64,000 nucleotides of DNA. Source: Atlantibacter subterraneus. Its GTDB lineage: Bacteria; Pseudomonadota; Gammaproteobacteria; Enterobacterales; Enterobacteriaceae. The notes below the pieces were generated by a model. That model was given only the letters and a program-made list of their open reading frames with translations, made no database searches and had not been told where the DNA came from. The position numbers were made by a program, and so were the translations under genes. This document shows positions 51,225 to 64,000 of the stretch, piece after piece (the stretch's first letter is position 1; every line of letters starts with the position of its first letter). The stretch covers positions 372,001 through 436,000 of the forward strand of contig NZ_VLPS01000008.1 of assembly GCF_007570865.1 (NCBI RefSeq). Reading direction: 5' to 3'.

Positions 51225-51253
51225 AAAAGGGCCAGCAATGCTGGCCCTTGTTG
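51225..51253. terminator. Bidirectional terminator between chrR and adeP
   Basis: Inverted repeat AAGGGCCAGC / GCTGGCCCTT with an AAT loop between convergent genes. Confidence 0.85.
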
Positions 51254-51254
51254 A

Positions 51255-52592
51255 TTAATGCGCGTCGATAAACACGATTTTCAGGGTGAACAGCAGCGCC
51301 ACCACCACCACGCAGGCGCTCAGATCGCGGAAGCGGCCGGTGAACACTTTCATCACGCAGTAGGAGATAAAGCCCAGCGCGATGCCTTCGGTGATAGAGA
51401 AGCTAAACGGCATCATCACGGCAGTGATAAACGCCGGCACCGCTTCGGTAAGGTCATCCCACTTCACGCGCGCCAGGCTTGACGTCATCAGCACGCCCAC
51501 ATAAATCAGCGCGCCCGCAGCCGCATAGCCCGGTACCATGCCCGCCAGCGGTGACAGGAAGATAACCAGCAGGAACAGCAGCCCGACGATCACGGCAGTA
51601 AGGCCAGTGCGGCCACCTACGGACACCCCGGAAGACGATTCGATGTAAGCGGTCACTGACGACGTACCGATAAACGAACCGGTTACCGACGAAATACTGT
51701 CGACATACAGCGCCTGCTTCATGCGCGGGAAGCGGCCTTTTTCATCGGTCAGGCCCGCTTTATCCGTCACGCCAATCAGGGTACCGGAGGAATCGAACAG
51801 GTTTACCAGCATGAAAGAGAAAATAACGCCCGCCAGGCCGATGTTCAGCGAGCCCGCCAGATCCACCTGGCCCACTACGCTCATCACGCTCGGCGGCGCA
51901 GAAACAATCCCATGATACTGCACATCGCCCAGCATCCAGCCCAGCAGCGTGGTGACAACGATAGACACCAGTACCGCAGCGTGAATATTACGCGACGCCA
52001 GAACGGCGATGATAAAGAAGCCCAGCGCGCCCAGCAGCGTGGAGTGGGACGTCAGATTACCGATGGTGACCAGGGTTTCCGGGTTCGCCACGATGATCCC
52101 GGCGTTTTTCAGACCCATCATGCCGATAAACAGACCGATACCGCTGGTAATGCCCACGCGCAGGCTGACCGGGATGTTGGCGATCATCCAGTAACGCACG
52201 CGGAAAATAGTCAGGATCAGCAGGCCGACCGCGCCCCAGAAAATCGCGCCCATGCCGATTTGCCAGGAAAGGCCCATTGCGCCCACCACCACAAACGCGA
52301 AAAAGGCGTTAAGGCCCATCGCAGGTGCCAGCGCCACCGGCAGGTTGGCGAATAAACCCATCAGGATACTGCCGAAGGCAGCGATCAGACAGGTCGTCAC
52401 AAAGACGGCGCTGGTATCCATGCCAGCCGCGCCCAGAATTTGCGGGTTTACGAAAACGATATACACCATCGTCAGGAAAGTCGTGATACCGGCAATCACT
52501 TCGGTACGGGCGGTTGTGCCGTGTTCACGCAGTTTAAACACGCGCTCAAGCACCCCCGGTTGCGAAGCCGGAGTAGCGTTTTGTTGGCTCAT
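51255..52592 (-). CDS. adeP: High-affinity adenine permease AdeP
   Basis: A 445-residue inner-membrane purine permease of the AzgA-like NCS2 family with about 13 hydrophobic segments. Signature regions include LAPAMGLNAFFAFVVVG and SSVTAYIESSSGVSVGGRTGLTA. Length and position (next to yieF and yieH) match E. coli AdeP (PurP, YieG). It imports adenine with protons. Confidence 0.94.
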   Translation of the reverse strand: MSQQNATPASQPGVLERVFKLREHGTTARTEVIAGITTFLTMVYIVFVNPQILGAAGMDTSAVFVTTCLIAAFGSILMGLFANLPVALAPAMGLNAFFAFVVVGAMGLSWQIGMGAIFWGAVGLLILTIFRVRYWMIANIPVSLRVGITSGIGLFIGMMGLKNAGIIVANPETLVTIGNLTSHSTLLGALGFFIIAVLASRNIHAAVLVSIVVTTLLGWMLGDVQYHGIVSAPPSVMSVVGQVDLAGSLNIGLAGVIFSFMLVNLFDSSGTLIGVTDKAGLTDEKGRFPRMKQALYVDSISSVTGSFIGTSSVTAYIESSSGVSVGGRTGLTAVIVGLLFLLVIFLSPLAGMVPGYAAAGALIYVGVLMTSSLARVKWDDLTEAVPAFITAVMMPFSFSITEGIALGFISYCVMKVFTGRFRDLSACVVVVALLFTLKIVFIDAH

Positions 52593-52771
52593 TATCAGTT
52601 TCCGAACATGAGGAGGGAAAATTCGCCGGTTATCCTATACCAAAAAAGCGTCAGTTTGACGGCTGTCACAGACTTTTTTTCATTGATTTTGCTTATACGG
52701 GATCGTTTGCGCGGGGCAAAAATTTGCGCAATCAGGTAAAATGCCGTTTCATTCTCAAAAAAGGAAACGGC

Positions 52772-53437
52772 ATGTCCCGGATTGATGCGGTATTTTTTGA
52801 CTGTGATGGCACGTTAGTCGACAGCGAAGTGATCTGCTCTAAAGCTTACGTGCATATGTTTGCGCAATATGGCATCCAGCTCGATCTGGAGGAGGTGCAT
52901 AAGACCTTCAAGGGGATAAAGCTCTACGAAATCATCGATACCATCAGCAATCAGCACGGCGTGAACCTGAACAAAGCCGATCTGGAAGCGGTGTATCGCG
53001 CTGAAGTCGCCAGGCTGTTTGAAAGCGAACTGGTGGAAATCGACGGCGCTGCGCAATTGCTGAAGAAGATGAAAGTGCCGATGTGCATCGTGTCTAACGG
53101 CCCGATCACCAAAATGCAGCACTCGCTGGGCAAAACCGGCATGCTCGACCACTTCCCGGATCTGCTGTACAGCGGGTATGACATTCAACGCTGGAAGCCG
53201 GACCCGGCCATCATGCATCACGCCGCCGATGCGATGCAGGTGGATGTGAAAAACTGCGTGCTGGTAGATGACTCGTCCGCAGGCGCGATGGCGGGTGTGG
53301 CGGCGGGCATGGAGGTGTATTACTTCTGCGCCGATCCGCACAACAAGCCGATCGATCATCCAAAAGTCACCTCTTTTACCGCCCTGTCGCAGTTGCCTGA
53401 GCTGTGGCGCGCGCGCGGTTGGGATATTACCGACTAG
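52772..53437 (+). CDS. yieH: 6-phosphogluconate phosphatase YieH (HAD family)
   Basis: A 221-residue haloacid dehalogenase phosphatase. Motif I is FFDCDGTLVDSE, motif II in CIVSNGP, and motifs III-IV in KPDPAIMHHAA and CVLVDDSSAGAMAGVAAGM. The start at 52772 (MSRIDAVFFDCDG) follows AAAAGGAAACGGC; a longer frame is not supported. E. coli YieH acts on 6-phosphogluconate and purines. Confidence 0.93.
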   Translation: MSRIDAVFFDCDGTLVDSEVICSKAYVHMFAQYGIQLDLEEVHKTFKGIKLYEIIDTISNQHGVNLNKADLEAVYRAEVARLFESELVEIDGAAQLLKKMKVPMCIVSNGPITKMQHSLGKTGMLDHFPDLLYSGYDIQRWKPDPAIMHHAADAMQVDVKNCVLVDDSSAGAMAGVAAGMEVYYFCADPHNKPIDHPKVTSFTALSQLPELWRARGWDITD

Positions 53438-53476
53438 CCTGAATGAACAACGCCAGCGTTCGCTGGCGTTGTAGCT

Positions 53477-54202
53477 TTACTCTTTCGGGTCTTTGCCCGC
53501 CAGCAGCTTATCCAGCTCATCCCCGCCGACGTGACGGAAATCCTGGCCCTTCACGAAGTAGAAAATGTACTCGCAAATATTCTGGCAGCGGTCGCCGATA
53601 CGCTCGATAGAGCGGGCGCAGAACAGGGCGGTCAGCACGCTGGGAATGGTGCGCGAGTCTTCCATCATATAGGTCATCAGCTGGCGCACGATGCCCTCAT
53701 ACTCCTGGTCTACTTTTTTATCTTCGCGGTAAATACGCACCGCTTCGTCCAGATCCATACGGGCGAACGCATCCAGCACATCGTGCAGCATCTGCACGGT
53801 GTGGCGGCCCAGGGATTCCAGGCTTACCAGCAGCGGCTGGTGCTGCTGGGAGAATTTCTCCAGCGCGGTACGGCAGATTTTGTCCGCCACATCGCCAATG
53901 CGTTCCAGCTCGGCAATGGTCTTAATGATCGCCATCACCAGACGCAGGTCGCTGGCGGTAGGCTGGCGTTTGGCAATGATGCGCACGCAGGCTTCATCGA
54001 TGGCGACTTCCATCATGTTGACCTGCTGATCGCCCTCAATCACGCGCTTCGCCAGCTCACCGTCCTGGTTGTGCATAGCGGTAATCGCGTCAGAGAGCTG
54101 CTGTTCCACCAGCCCGCCCATTGTCATCACCTGGGTGCGGATATGTTCCAGCTCCGCATTAAACTGACCGGAAATATGTTTGTTGAGATTCAGATTGTCC
54201 AT
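53477..54202 (-). CDS. phoU: Phosphate signalling protein PhoU
   Basis: A 241-residue helical metal-binding protein that links the PstSCAB transporter to the PhoR-PhoB sensor and keeps the Pho regulon off when phosphate is plentiful. The two homologous helix bundles carry the repeated motif ([35 protein letters not shown]). Last gene of the pst operon. Confidence 0.98.
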   Translation of the reverse strand: MDNLNLNKHISGQFNAELEHIRTQVMTMGGLVEQQLSDAITAMHNQDGELAKRVIEGDQQVNMMEVAIDEACVRIIAKRQPTASDLRLVMAIIKTIAELERIGDVADKICRTALEKFSQQHQPLLVSLESLGRHTVQMLHDVLDAFARMDLDEAVRIYREDKKVDQEYEGIVRQLMTYMMEDSRTIPSVLTALFCARSIERIGDRCQNICEYIFYFVKGQDFRHVGGDELDKLLAGKDPKE

Positions 54203-54215
54203 GGTTAACTCCCCA

Positions 54216-56887
<2,672 letters not shown>

Positions 56888-56998
56888 TCACTCTTTTGTC
56901 AGAACCCTGAAAGCCGGCATTATCGCCAGTTTTCAGGGTATTGCCATTACCCGTGATGCGTCCGCCGGAAAATTTATTCCCGGCGGCTCAGGGGCAAA

Positions 56999-58069
<1,071 letters not shown>

Positions 58070-58102
58070 TTAGTGGCTACGATGAGCAAAATAGGACACT
58101 TT

Positions 58103-58144
58103 GGTGACAGTTAAATGTACGAATTATGACAGTTTTATGACAAG
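58103..58144 (-). promoter_or_regulatory. Two tandem Pho boxes upstream of pstS
   Basis: On the minus strand CTTGTCATAAAACTGTCAT is followed by a second, weaker box ending AACTGTCACC, 11-base phased CTGTCAT repeats as in the E. coli pstS promoter. PhoB should activate pstSCAB-phoU here under phosphate starvation. Confidence 0.92.
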
Positions 58145-58312
58145 CAAAATCCTGCGGAATTATCTTCAAATTAATTATTAAAAATCAGAGAGATAATAAG
58201 AATTATGACACTGACATTGCAGTGAAATTTTATTTTTGTGACAAGATAAAATGTAGTTCGGGATGGCCGATTGTCATAAAAAATCGGCAAGTTTTTTGGT
58301 TAAAAATCAGCC

Positions 58313-58341
58313 AAAAAAGCCTCACCAGGACGGTGAGGCTT
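58313..58341 (-). terminator. glmS terminator
   Basis: Ten-base-pair stem AAGCCTCACC / GGTGAGGCTT with a T run on the minus strand, 7 bases after the glmS stop. Confidence 0.88.
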
Positions 58342-58347
58342 GCAGGA

Positions 58348-60177
58348 TTATTCTACGGTAACGGACTTGGCGAGGTTACGCGGCTGGTCCACGTCAGTGC
58401 CTTTGATCAGCGCAACGTGGTACGCCAGCAGCTGTAGCGGAACGGTATAGAAGATTGGCGCAATCACCTCTTCCACATGCGGCATCTCAATGATGTGCAT
58501 GTTGTCGCTGCTGGTGAAACCGGTATCCTGGTCGGCGAAGACGTACAGCTGGCCGCCACGGGCGCGCACTTCTTCGATGTTGGATTTCAGTTTTTCCAGC
58601 AGTTCGTTGTTCGGTGCTACCACAATCACCGGCATATCAGCGTCAATCAGCGCCAGCGGGCCGTGTTTCAGTTCGCCAGCAGCATAGGCTTCGGCGTGGA
58701 TATAGGAAATCTCTTTCAACTTCAGCGCGCCTTCCAGGGCGATCGGATACTGATCGCCACGGCCCAGGAACAGGGCGTGGTGCTTGTCGGAGAAATCTTC
58801 TGCCAGCGCTTCAATACGTTTGTCCTGAGACAGCATCTGCTCAATACGGCTTGGCAGCGCCTGCAGGCCGTGGACGATGTCGTGCTCGACAGAGGCATCC
58901 AGGCCCTTCAGACGCGCCAGCTTCGCCACCAGCATCAACAGCACCGTTAACTGGGTGGTAAACGCTTTGGTGGACGCCACGCCGATTTCAGTCCCGGCTT
59001 TAGTCATCAGCGCCAGATCGGATTCACGCACCAGCGAAGAGCCCGGAACGTTGCACACCGCCAGCGAGCCGAGGTAGCCCAGCTCTTTAGACAGACGCAG
59101 CGCCGCCAGGGTATCGGCGGTTTCGCCAGACTGAGACAGGGTGATCATCAGGCTGTTGCGACGCACGGCAGATTTGCGATAGCGGAATTCAGAGGCGATT
59201 TCCACGTCGCAGGAGACGCCCGCCAGCGCTTCGAACCAGTAGCGTGACACCATACCGGAGTTGTAAGACGTGCCGCAGGCGACGATCTGAATGTGCTCAA
59301 CCTGAGAGAGCAGATCGTTAGCCTGAGGGCCCAGCTCGCTTAAATCCACCTCACCGTGGCTGATGCGCCCGGTCAGGGTGTTTTTAATCGCGTTCGGCTG
59401 CTCGTAAATCTCTTTCTGCATGTAGTGGCGGTAAACGCCTTTGTCGCCCGCGTCATATTGCAGATTGGATTCGATATCAGGCCGTTTCACTTCTGCGCCG
59501 GATTTATCCATGATGGTGACGGTGCGGCGGGTCACTTCCGCGATATCGCCCTCTTCCAGGAAGATAAAGCGGCGGGTCACCGGCAGCAGTGCCAGCTGAT
59601 CGGAGGCGATAAAGTTTTCGCCCATGCCGAGGCCGATAACCAGCGGGCTACCGGAACGTGCGGCCAACAGCACGTCCGGGTTGCGGGTATCGACGATAAC
59701 GGTGCCATACGCGCCGCGCAGCTGCGGAATGGCGCGCAGCACTGCATCACGCAGCGTACCGCCCTGCTCCAGCTCCCAGTGCACCAGATGCGCGATCACT
59801 TCGGTATCGGTCTGGGAAGCGAATGCGTAACCGCGCGCCTGCAACAGCTCGCGCAGCGGTTCATGGTTTTCGATAATGCCGTTATGCACCACCACGATGT
59901 GGTCGGATACATGCGGGTGCGCATTAATTTCCGACGGTTCGCCGTGGGTCGCCCAACGGGTATGCGCAATACCTGTGCCGCCATGCAGGGGCTGCTCTTC
60001 TGCGGCCTGCGCCAGCATCTGAACTTTGCCCAGACGACGTAAACGCGTCATCTCTCCGCTGCTGTTGATAACCGCAAGTCCCGCAGAGTCATAACCACGG
60101 TATTCCAGACGGCGTAATCCTTCGAGAAGGATTTCTGCAATATCACGCTGCGCGACTGCGCCAACAATTCCACACAT
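58348..60177 (-). CDS. glmS: Glutamine-fructose-6-phosphate aminotransferase GlmS
   Basis: A 609-residue enzyme that makes glucosamine 6-phosphate, the entry to peptidoglycan and lipopolysaccharide sugars. The N-terminal amidase has Cys2 ([12 protein letters not shown]); two SIS sugar-isomerase domains follow, with the fructose-6-phosphate site in CGTSYNSG and SQSGETADT. The C-terminus NLAKSVTVE is conserved. It lies downstream of glmU. Confidence 0.98.
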   Translation of the reverse strand: MCGIVGAVAQRDIAEILLEGLRRLEYRGYDSAGLAVINSSGEMTRLRRLGKVQMLAQAAEEQPLHGGTGIAHTRWATHGEPSEINAHPHVSDHIVVVHNGIIENHEPLRELLQARGYAFASQTDTEVIAHLVHWELEQGGTLRDAVLRAIPQLRGAYGTVIVDTRNPDVLLAARSGSPLVIGLGMGENFIASDQLALLPVTRRFIFLEEGDIAEVTRRTVTIMDKSGAEVKRPDIESNLQYDAGDKGVYRHYMQKEIYEQPNAIKNTLTGRISHGEVDLSELGPQANDLLSQVEHIQIVACGTSYNSGMVSRYWFEALAGVSCDVEIASEFRYRKSAVRRNSLMITLSQSGETADTLAALRLSKELGYLGSLAVCNVPGSSLVRESDLALMTKAGTEIGVASTKAFTTQLTVLLMLVAKLARLKGLDASVEHDIVHGLQALPSRIEQMLSQDKRIEALAEDFSDKHHALFLGRGDQYPIALEGALKLKEISYIHAEAYAAGELKHGPLALIDADMPVIVVAPNNELLEKLKSNIEEVRARGGQLYVFADQDTGFTSSDNMHIIEMPHVEEVIAPIFYTVPLQLLAYHVALIKGTDVDQPRNLAKSVTVE

Positions 60178-60347
60178 AGTTTTGTTTCCTGATAATGGCG
60201 GTATGCCATAGGTTGTCAGTCGACCTTTGTTGCTCTTTTCGAGCGCCCCGAGCCTTGTAGAGAGTGGGGTTATTTTTGTGGTACTGCTTTCGGGGTGGAG
60301 AAATTATGATTTCCTCTCACCCCAGCCTCGCCTCACGGCAAGGATAA
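60178..60347 (-). promoter_or_regulatory. glmU-glmS intergenic leader
   Basis: A 170-base leader. A short hairpin ATGGC / GCCAT (60209-60195 on the minus strand) lies just upstream of the CAGGAAACA ribosome binding segment. In E. coli this leader folds to hide the glmS ribosome binding site and is opened by the GlmZ small RNA; the same control is plausible here. Confidence 0.5.
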
Positions 60348-61718
60348 TTATTTTTTCTTCACCGGACGCTGCCAGCCCTGAATATGGGTCTGTTTCACGC
60401 GGCTGATGACTAATTCATTTTCTTCAACATTACGGGTAACCGTGGTGCCCGCGCCGATCGTCACGCCACGCGCCACGGTCACCGGGGCCACCAGCTGCGT
60501 GTCGGAACCGACAAACACATCGTCGCCAATAATGGTTTTATGCTTATTTGCGCCATCGTAATTACAGGTAATGGTGCCCGCGCCGATATTCACGTTCGCG
60601 CCGATATCGGCATCGCCCAAATAGGAAAGATGGCCCGCTTTGGACCCTTTACCGAGACGCGCTTTTTTCATTTCTACAAAATTACCGACGTGCGCGCCTT
60701 CTTCAAGTTCCGCGCCCGGGCGCAAACGCGCAAACGGACCGATGGTGCAGGCCGCCTCAAGACGCGAATCTTCTACTACAGAGTAGGCGCTGATTTCACA
60801 GTCATCGCCAATCACACTGTTTTTTATTACACAGCCAGCGGCGATTTTTACCCGGTTGCCGAGGGTGACGTTGCCTTCGATGATCACATTGGTATCAATT
60901 TCGACGTCACGCCCGTGGGTTAACTCGCCGCGCAGATCGAAACGCGCCGGATCGCGCAGCATCACGCCCGCCAGCAGCAGTTTTTCCGCCTGCTCGGACT
61001 GATAGACCCGCTCCAGGCGTGCCAGCTGTAGACGGTTATTTACCCCTTCCACTTCGCTTAAGCGCTCGGGATGCACGGCGGCGATTTCGCGCCCTTCCTG
61101 CCAGGCGAGGGCGATAATATCAGTGATGTAATACTCACCCTGGGCGTTGTCGTTAGTGAGCTTCGACAGCCAGCGTTTTAAATCCGCGCCGTTGGCAATC
61201 AAAATACCGGTATTGATTTCATTAATCTGACGCTGTTCGTCGCTGGCGTCTTTATGCTCAACAATGCCCGTCACCTGGCCGTTTTCACGGGTGATGCGGC
61301 CATAGCCGGTGGGGTCGTCAAGTTTAACCGTCAGTAAGCCAATACCGCCTTGCGGTTTGGCATCCCGCAGCCGCGCCAGGGTATCGGTGGAGATAAGCGG
61401 TACGTCGCCGTAAAGCATCAGAATATCTTCGTCATCCGCGAAGAACGGCGCGGCCTGCTGCATGGCATGGCCGGTGCCTAACTGCTCGGCCTGCAATACC
61501 CAGTTTACGGCGTCATTATTCAGGGTCTGTTTTAGCAGATCGCCACCGTGGCCGTACACCAGATGCACCCGCTGGGCACCGACTTTTGTCGCCGCATCAA
61601 TCACATGCTGCACCATCGGCTTGCCGGCAAGCGTGTGCAACACTTTTGGAAGATCGGAATACATGCGGGTGCCTTTGCCTGCGGCAAGGATAACCACGCT
61701 CATCACACTGTTCGCCAT
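60348..61718 (-). CDS. glmU: Bifunctional GlmU (acetyltransferase / UDP-GlcNAc pyrophosphorylase)
   Basis: A 456-residue enzyme for the last two steps to UDP-N-acetylglucosamine. The N-terminal nucleotidyltransferase has [18 protein letters not shown]; the C-terminal half is a left-handed hexapeptide-repeat helix ([40 protein letters not shown]) with the acetyl-CoA site. It precedes glmS in one operon. Confidence 0.98.
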   Translation of the reverse strand: MANSVMSVVILAAGKGTRMYSDLPKVLHTLAGKPMVQHVIDAATKVGAQRVHLVYGHGGDLLKQTLNNDAVNWVLQAEQLGTGHAMQQAAPFFADDEDILMLYGDVPLISTDTLARLRDAKPQGGIGLLTVKLDDPTGYGRITRENGQVTGIVEHKDASDEQRQINEINTGILIANGADLKRWLSKLTNDNAQGEYYITDIIALAWQEGREIAAVHPERLSEVEGVNNRLQLARLERVYQSEQAEKLLLAGVMLRDPARFDLRGELTHGRDVEIDTNVIIEGNVTLGNRVKIAAGCVIKNSVIGDDCEISAYSVVEDSRLEAACTIGPFARLRPGAELEEGAHVGNFVEMKKARLGKGSKAGHLSYLGDADIGANVNIGAGTITCNYDGANKHKTIIGDDVFVGSDTQLVAPVTVARGVTIGAGTTVTRNVEENELVISRVKQTHIQGWQRPVKKK

Positions 61719-62103
61719 ACGCGTCCTGTCTCTATAAAGTGAGTGAAGTAAAACGATTTACGTTTGAAAATTCTACATATTTTTCGCGGTAAAATGGATT
61801 GACGATATATTACTCGCTCAGGGTGAATATTGCTTTCCCGGACGGTTGCTTAATGTGTCCGATCGGGTTTTCTGGACATTTTTACGCGACGATTTCATTG
61901 CCATAAGGGTAATTCAACACTTAGTTTTTATAAAAAATTATCTGGGAAAATGACGTTGTCGCTTTGCAAAGCAAAGCGGGTTCAACGCGAATGATTATCC
62001 CGTTGGTTTTACTGTAAATGGCAATCACAGGAAGGAAACCACCCGAACAGGTGATAATGACGCGACGATCGAGAATGTGAATATCTTCCCGATATCGGGC
62101 AAA
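61719..62103. other. Intergenic region between atpC and glmU
   Basis: About 385 bases without a credible gene. It must carry the glmU promoter. One sharp hairpin, CGCTTTGC-AAA-GCAAAGCG, lies at 61960-61978. NagC operators are known here in E. coli, but I cannot assign them with confidence. Confidence 0.5.
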
Positions 62104-62135
62104 AAAAAATGCCAGTCATCAGACTGGCATTTTAT
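62104..62135 (-). terminator. atp operon terminator
   Basis: Inverted repeat AAAATGCCAGTC / GACTGGCATTTT with an ATCA loop and a long T run on the minus strand, just after atpC. Confidence 0.92.
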
Positions 62136-62149
62136 CTTTCAAGCCGGTG

Positions 62150-62569
62150 TTACATCGCTTTTTTGGTTAACTCGATAACGCGCAGTTTGGCAATCGCTTT
62201 AGCCAGTTCAGCAGAAGCCTGAGCGTAATCCACGTCGCCGTGAGAGTTACGAATATGCTCTTCTGCCTTACGCTTCGCTTCCAGGGCTCGCGCTTCGTCG
62301 AGATCCTGACCGCGAATCGCGGTATCTGCCAGCACAGTCACGTTGCCCGGTTGCACTTCAAGAATGCCGCCAGAGAGATAAATAAACTCTTCATGACCGT
62401 GCTGCTTCACGATGCGGATCATACCAGGCTTAATGGCGGTGAGCAGCGGAGCGTGGCCCGGGTAAATCCCCAGTTCACCTTCACTACCCGTAACCTGGAT
62501 TTTTTCCACCAGCCCTGTGAACATTTGCTGTTCAGCGCTGACGACATCCAGGTGGTAAGTCATTGCCAT
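62150..62569 (-). CDS. atpC: ATP synthase F1 epsilon subunit
   Basis: A 139-residue stalk subunit that rotates with gamma and inhibits ATP hydrolysis. The beta-sandwich ([45 protein letters not shown]) and C-terminal helices are intact. Last gene of the atp operon, 20 bases after atpD. Confidence 0.98.
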   Translation of the reverse strand: MAMTYHLDVVSAEQQMFTGLVEKIQVTGSEGELGIYPGHAPLLTAIKPGMIRIVKQHGHEEFIYLSGGILEVQPGNVTVLADTAIRGQDLDEARALEAKRKAEEHIRNSHGDVDYAQASAELAKAIAKLRVIELTKKAM

Positions 62570-62589
62570 ATCACCCTCCGATTAAGGCG

Positions 62590-63999
<1,410 letters not shown>

Positions 64000-64000
64000 T

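Noticed and set aside
58266-58288. Hairpin GCCGATT / AATCGGC followed by T-rich sequence on the plus strand
   Set aside because: No plus-strand gene lies upstream to terminate; the stem is short and the real glmS terminator is at 58313-58341.

Overview
This window is chromosomal DNA from a gammaproteobacterium of the family Enterobacteriaceae. From about 20.8 kb onward it follows the gene order known around the Escherichia coli dnaA locus (ilvBN, tisB/istR, emrD, yidGHE, ibpAB, dgo, yidA, gyrB-recF-dnaN-dnaA, rpmH-rnpA-yidD-yidC-mnmE, tnaCAB, yieE-chrR-adeP-yieH, phoU-pstBACS, glmS-glmU, atpCD). Proteins are clearly homologous to E. coli but not identical, and the left third (nrf next to hyb) is arranged differently. 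The sequence points to the Enterobacter/Kosakonia/Phytobacter side of the family; I cannot resolve the genus. I saw no rRNA, tRNA, CRISPR array, prophage or insertion sequence.

Left end (1-4.1 kb): a ParD-like ribbon-helix-helix protein, cut by the window edge, is translationally coupled to a second-type methionine aminopeptidase; a convergent four-gene polar amino acid ABC importer follows. 4.1-11.5 kb: an anaerobic formate-dependent nitrite reductase operon, nrfABCDE plus a single gene that fuses nrfF and nrfG. 11.5-20.8 kb: a hydrogenase-2 block, with hypF and hypA (hybF) divergent from hybOABCDE-hybG. Near-consensus FNR-type sites precede nrf and hyb, so both look like anaerobic respiratory modules feeding the menaquinone pool.

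20.8-26.4 kb: ilvBN with its valine/leucine leader ivbL, then the SOS-controlled TisB toxin with its IstR antisense RNA and a LexA box, a histidine phosphatase, emrD and yidGH. 26.5-34.7 kb: yidE, the small heat-shock genes ibpAB with thermosensor-like leaders, yidQ, yidR, and a damaged D-galactonate operon. In that operon dgoR, dgoD and dgoT are intact, but dgoK and dgoA have been removed by a precise-looking deletion that left the first 13 dgoK codons joined to the last codons of dgoA.

34.8-46.3 kb: yidA and the DNA replication/ribosome/membrane-insertion core genes on both sides of the dnaA-rpmH divergent promoter region. 46.3-49.7 kb: an AT-richer tryptophanase operon with an intact TnaC leader. 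49.8-64 kb: yieE, chrR, adeP, yieH, the phosphate-specific transport operon with two Pho boxes, glmUS, and the distal end of the ATP synthase operon (atpD, atpC).

The most notable items are the dgoKA deletion scar, the ParD-like/aminopeptidase pair, the nrfF-nrfG fusion, and several short genes that are easily missed (tisB, istR, ivbL, tnaC, rpmH).
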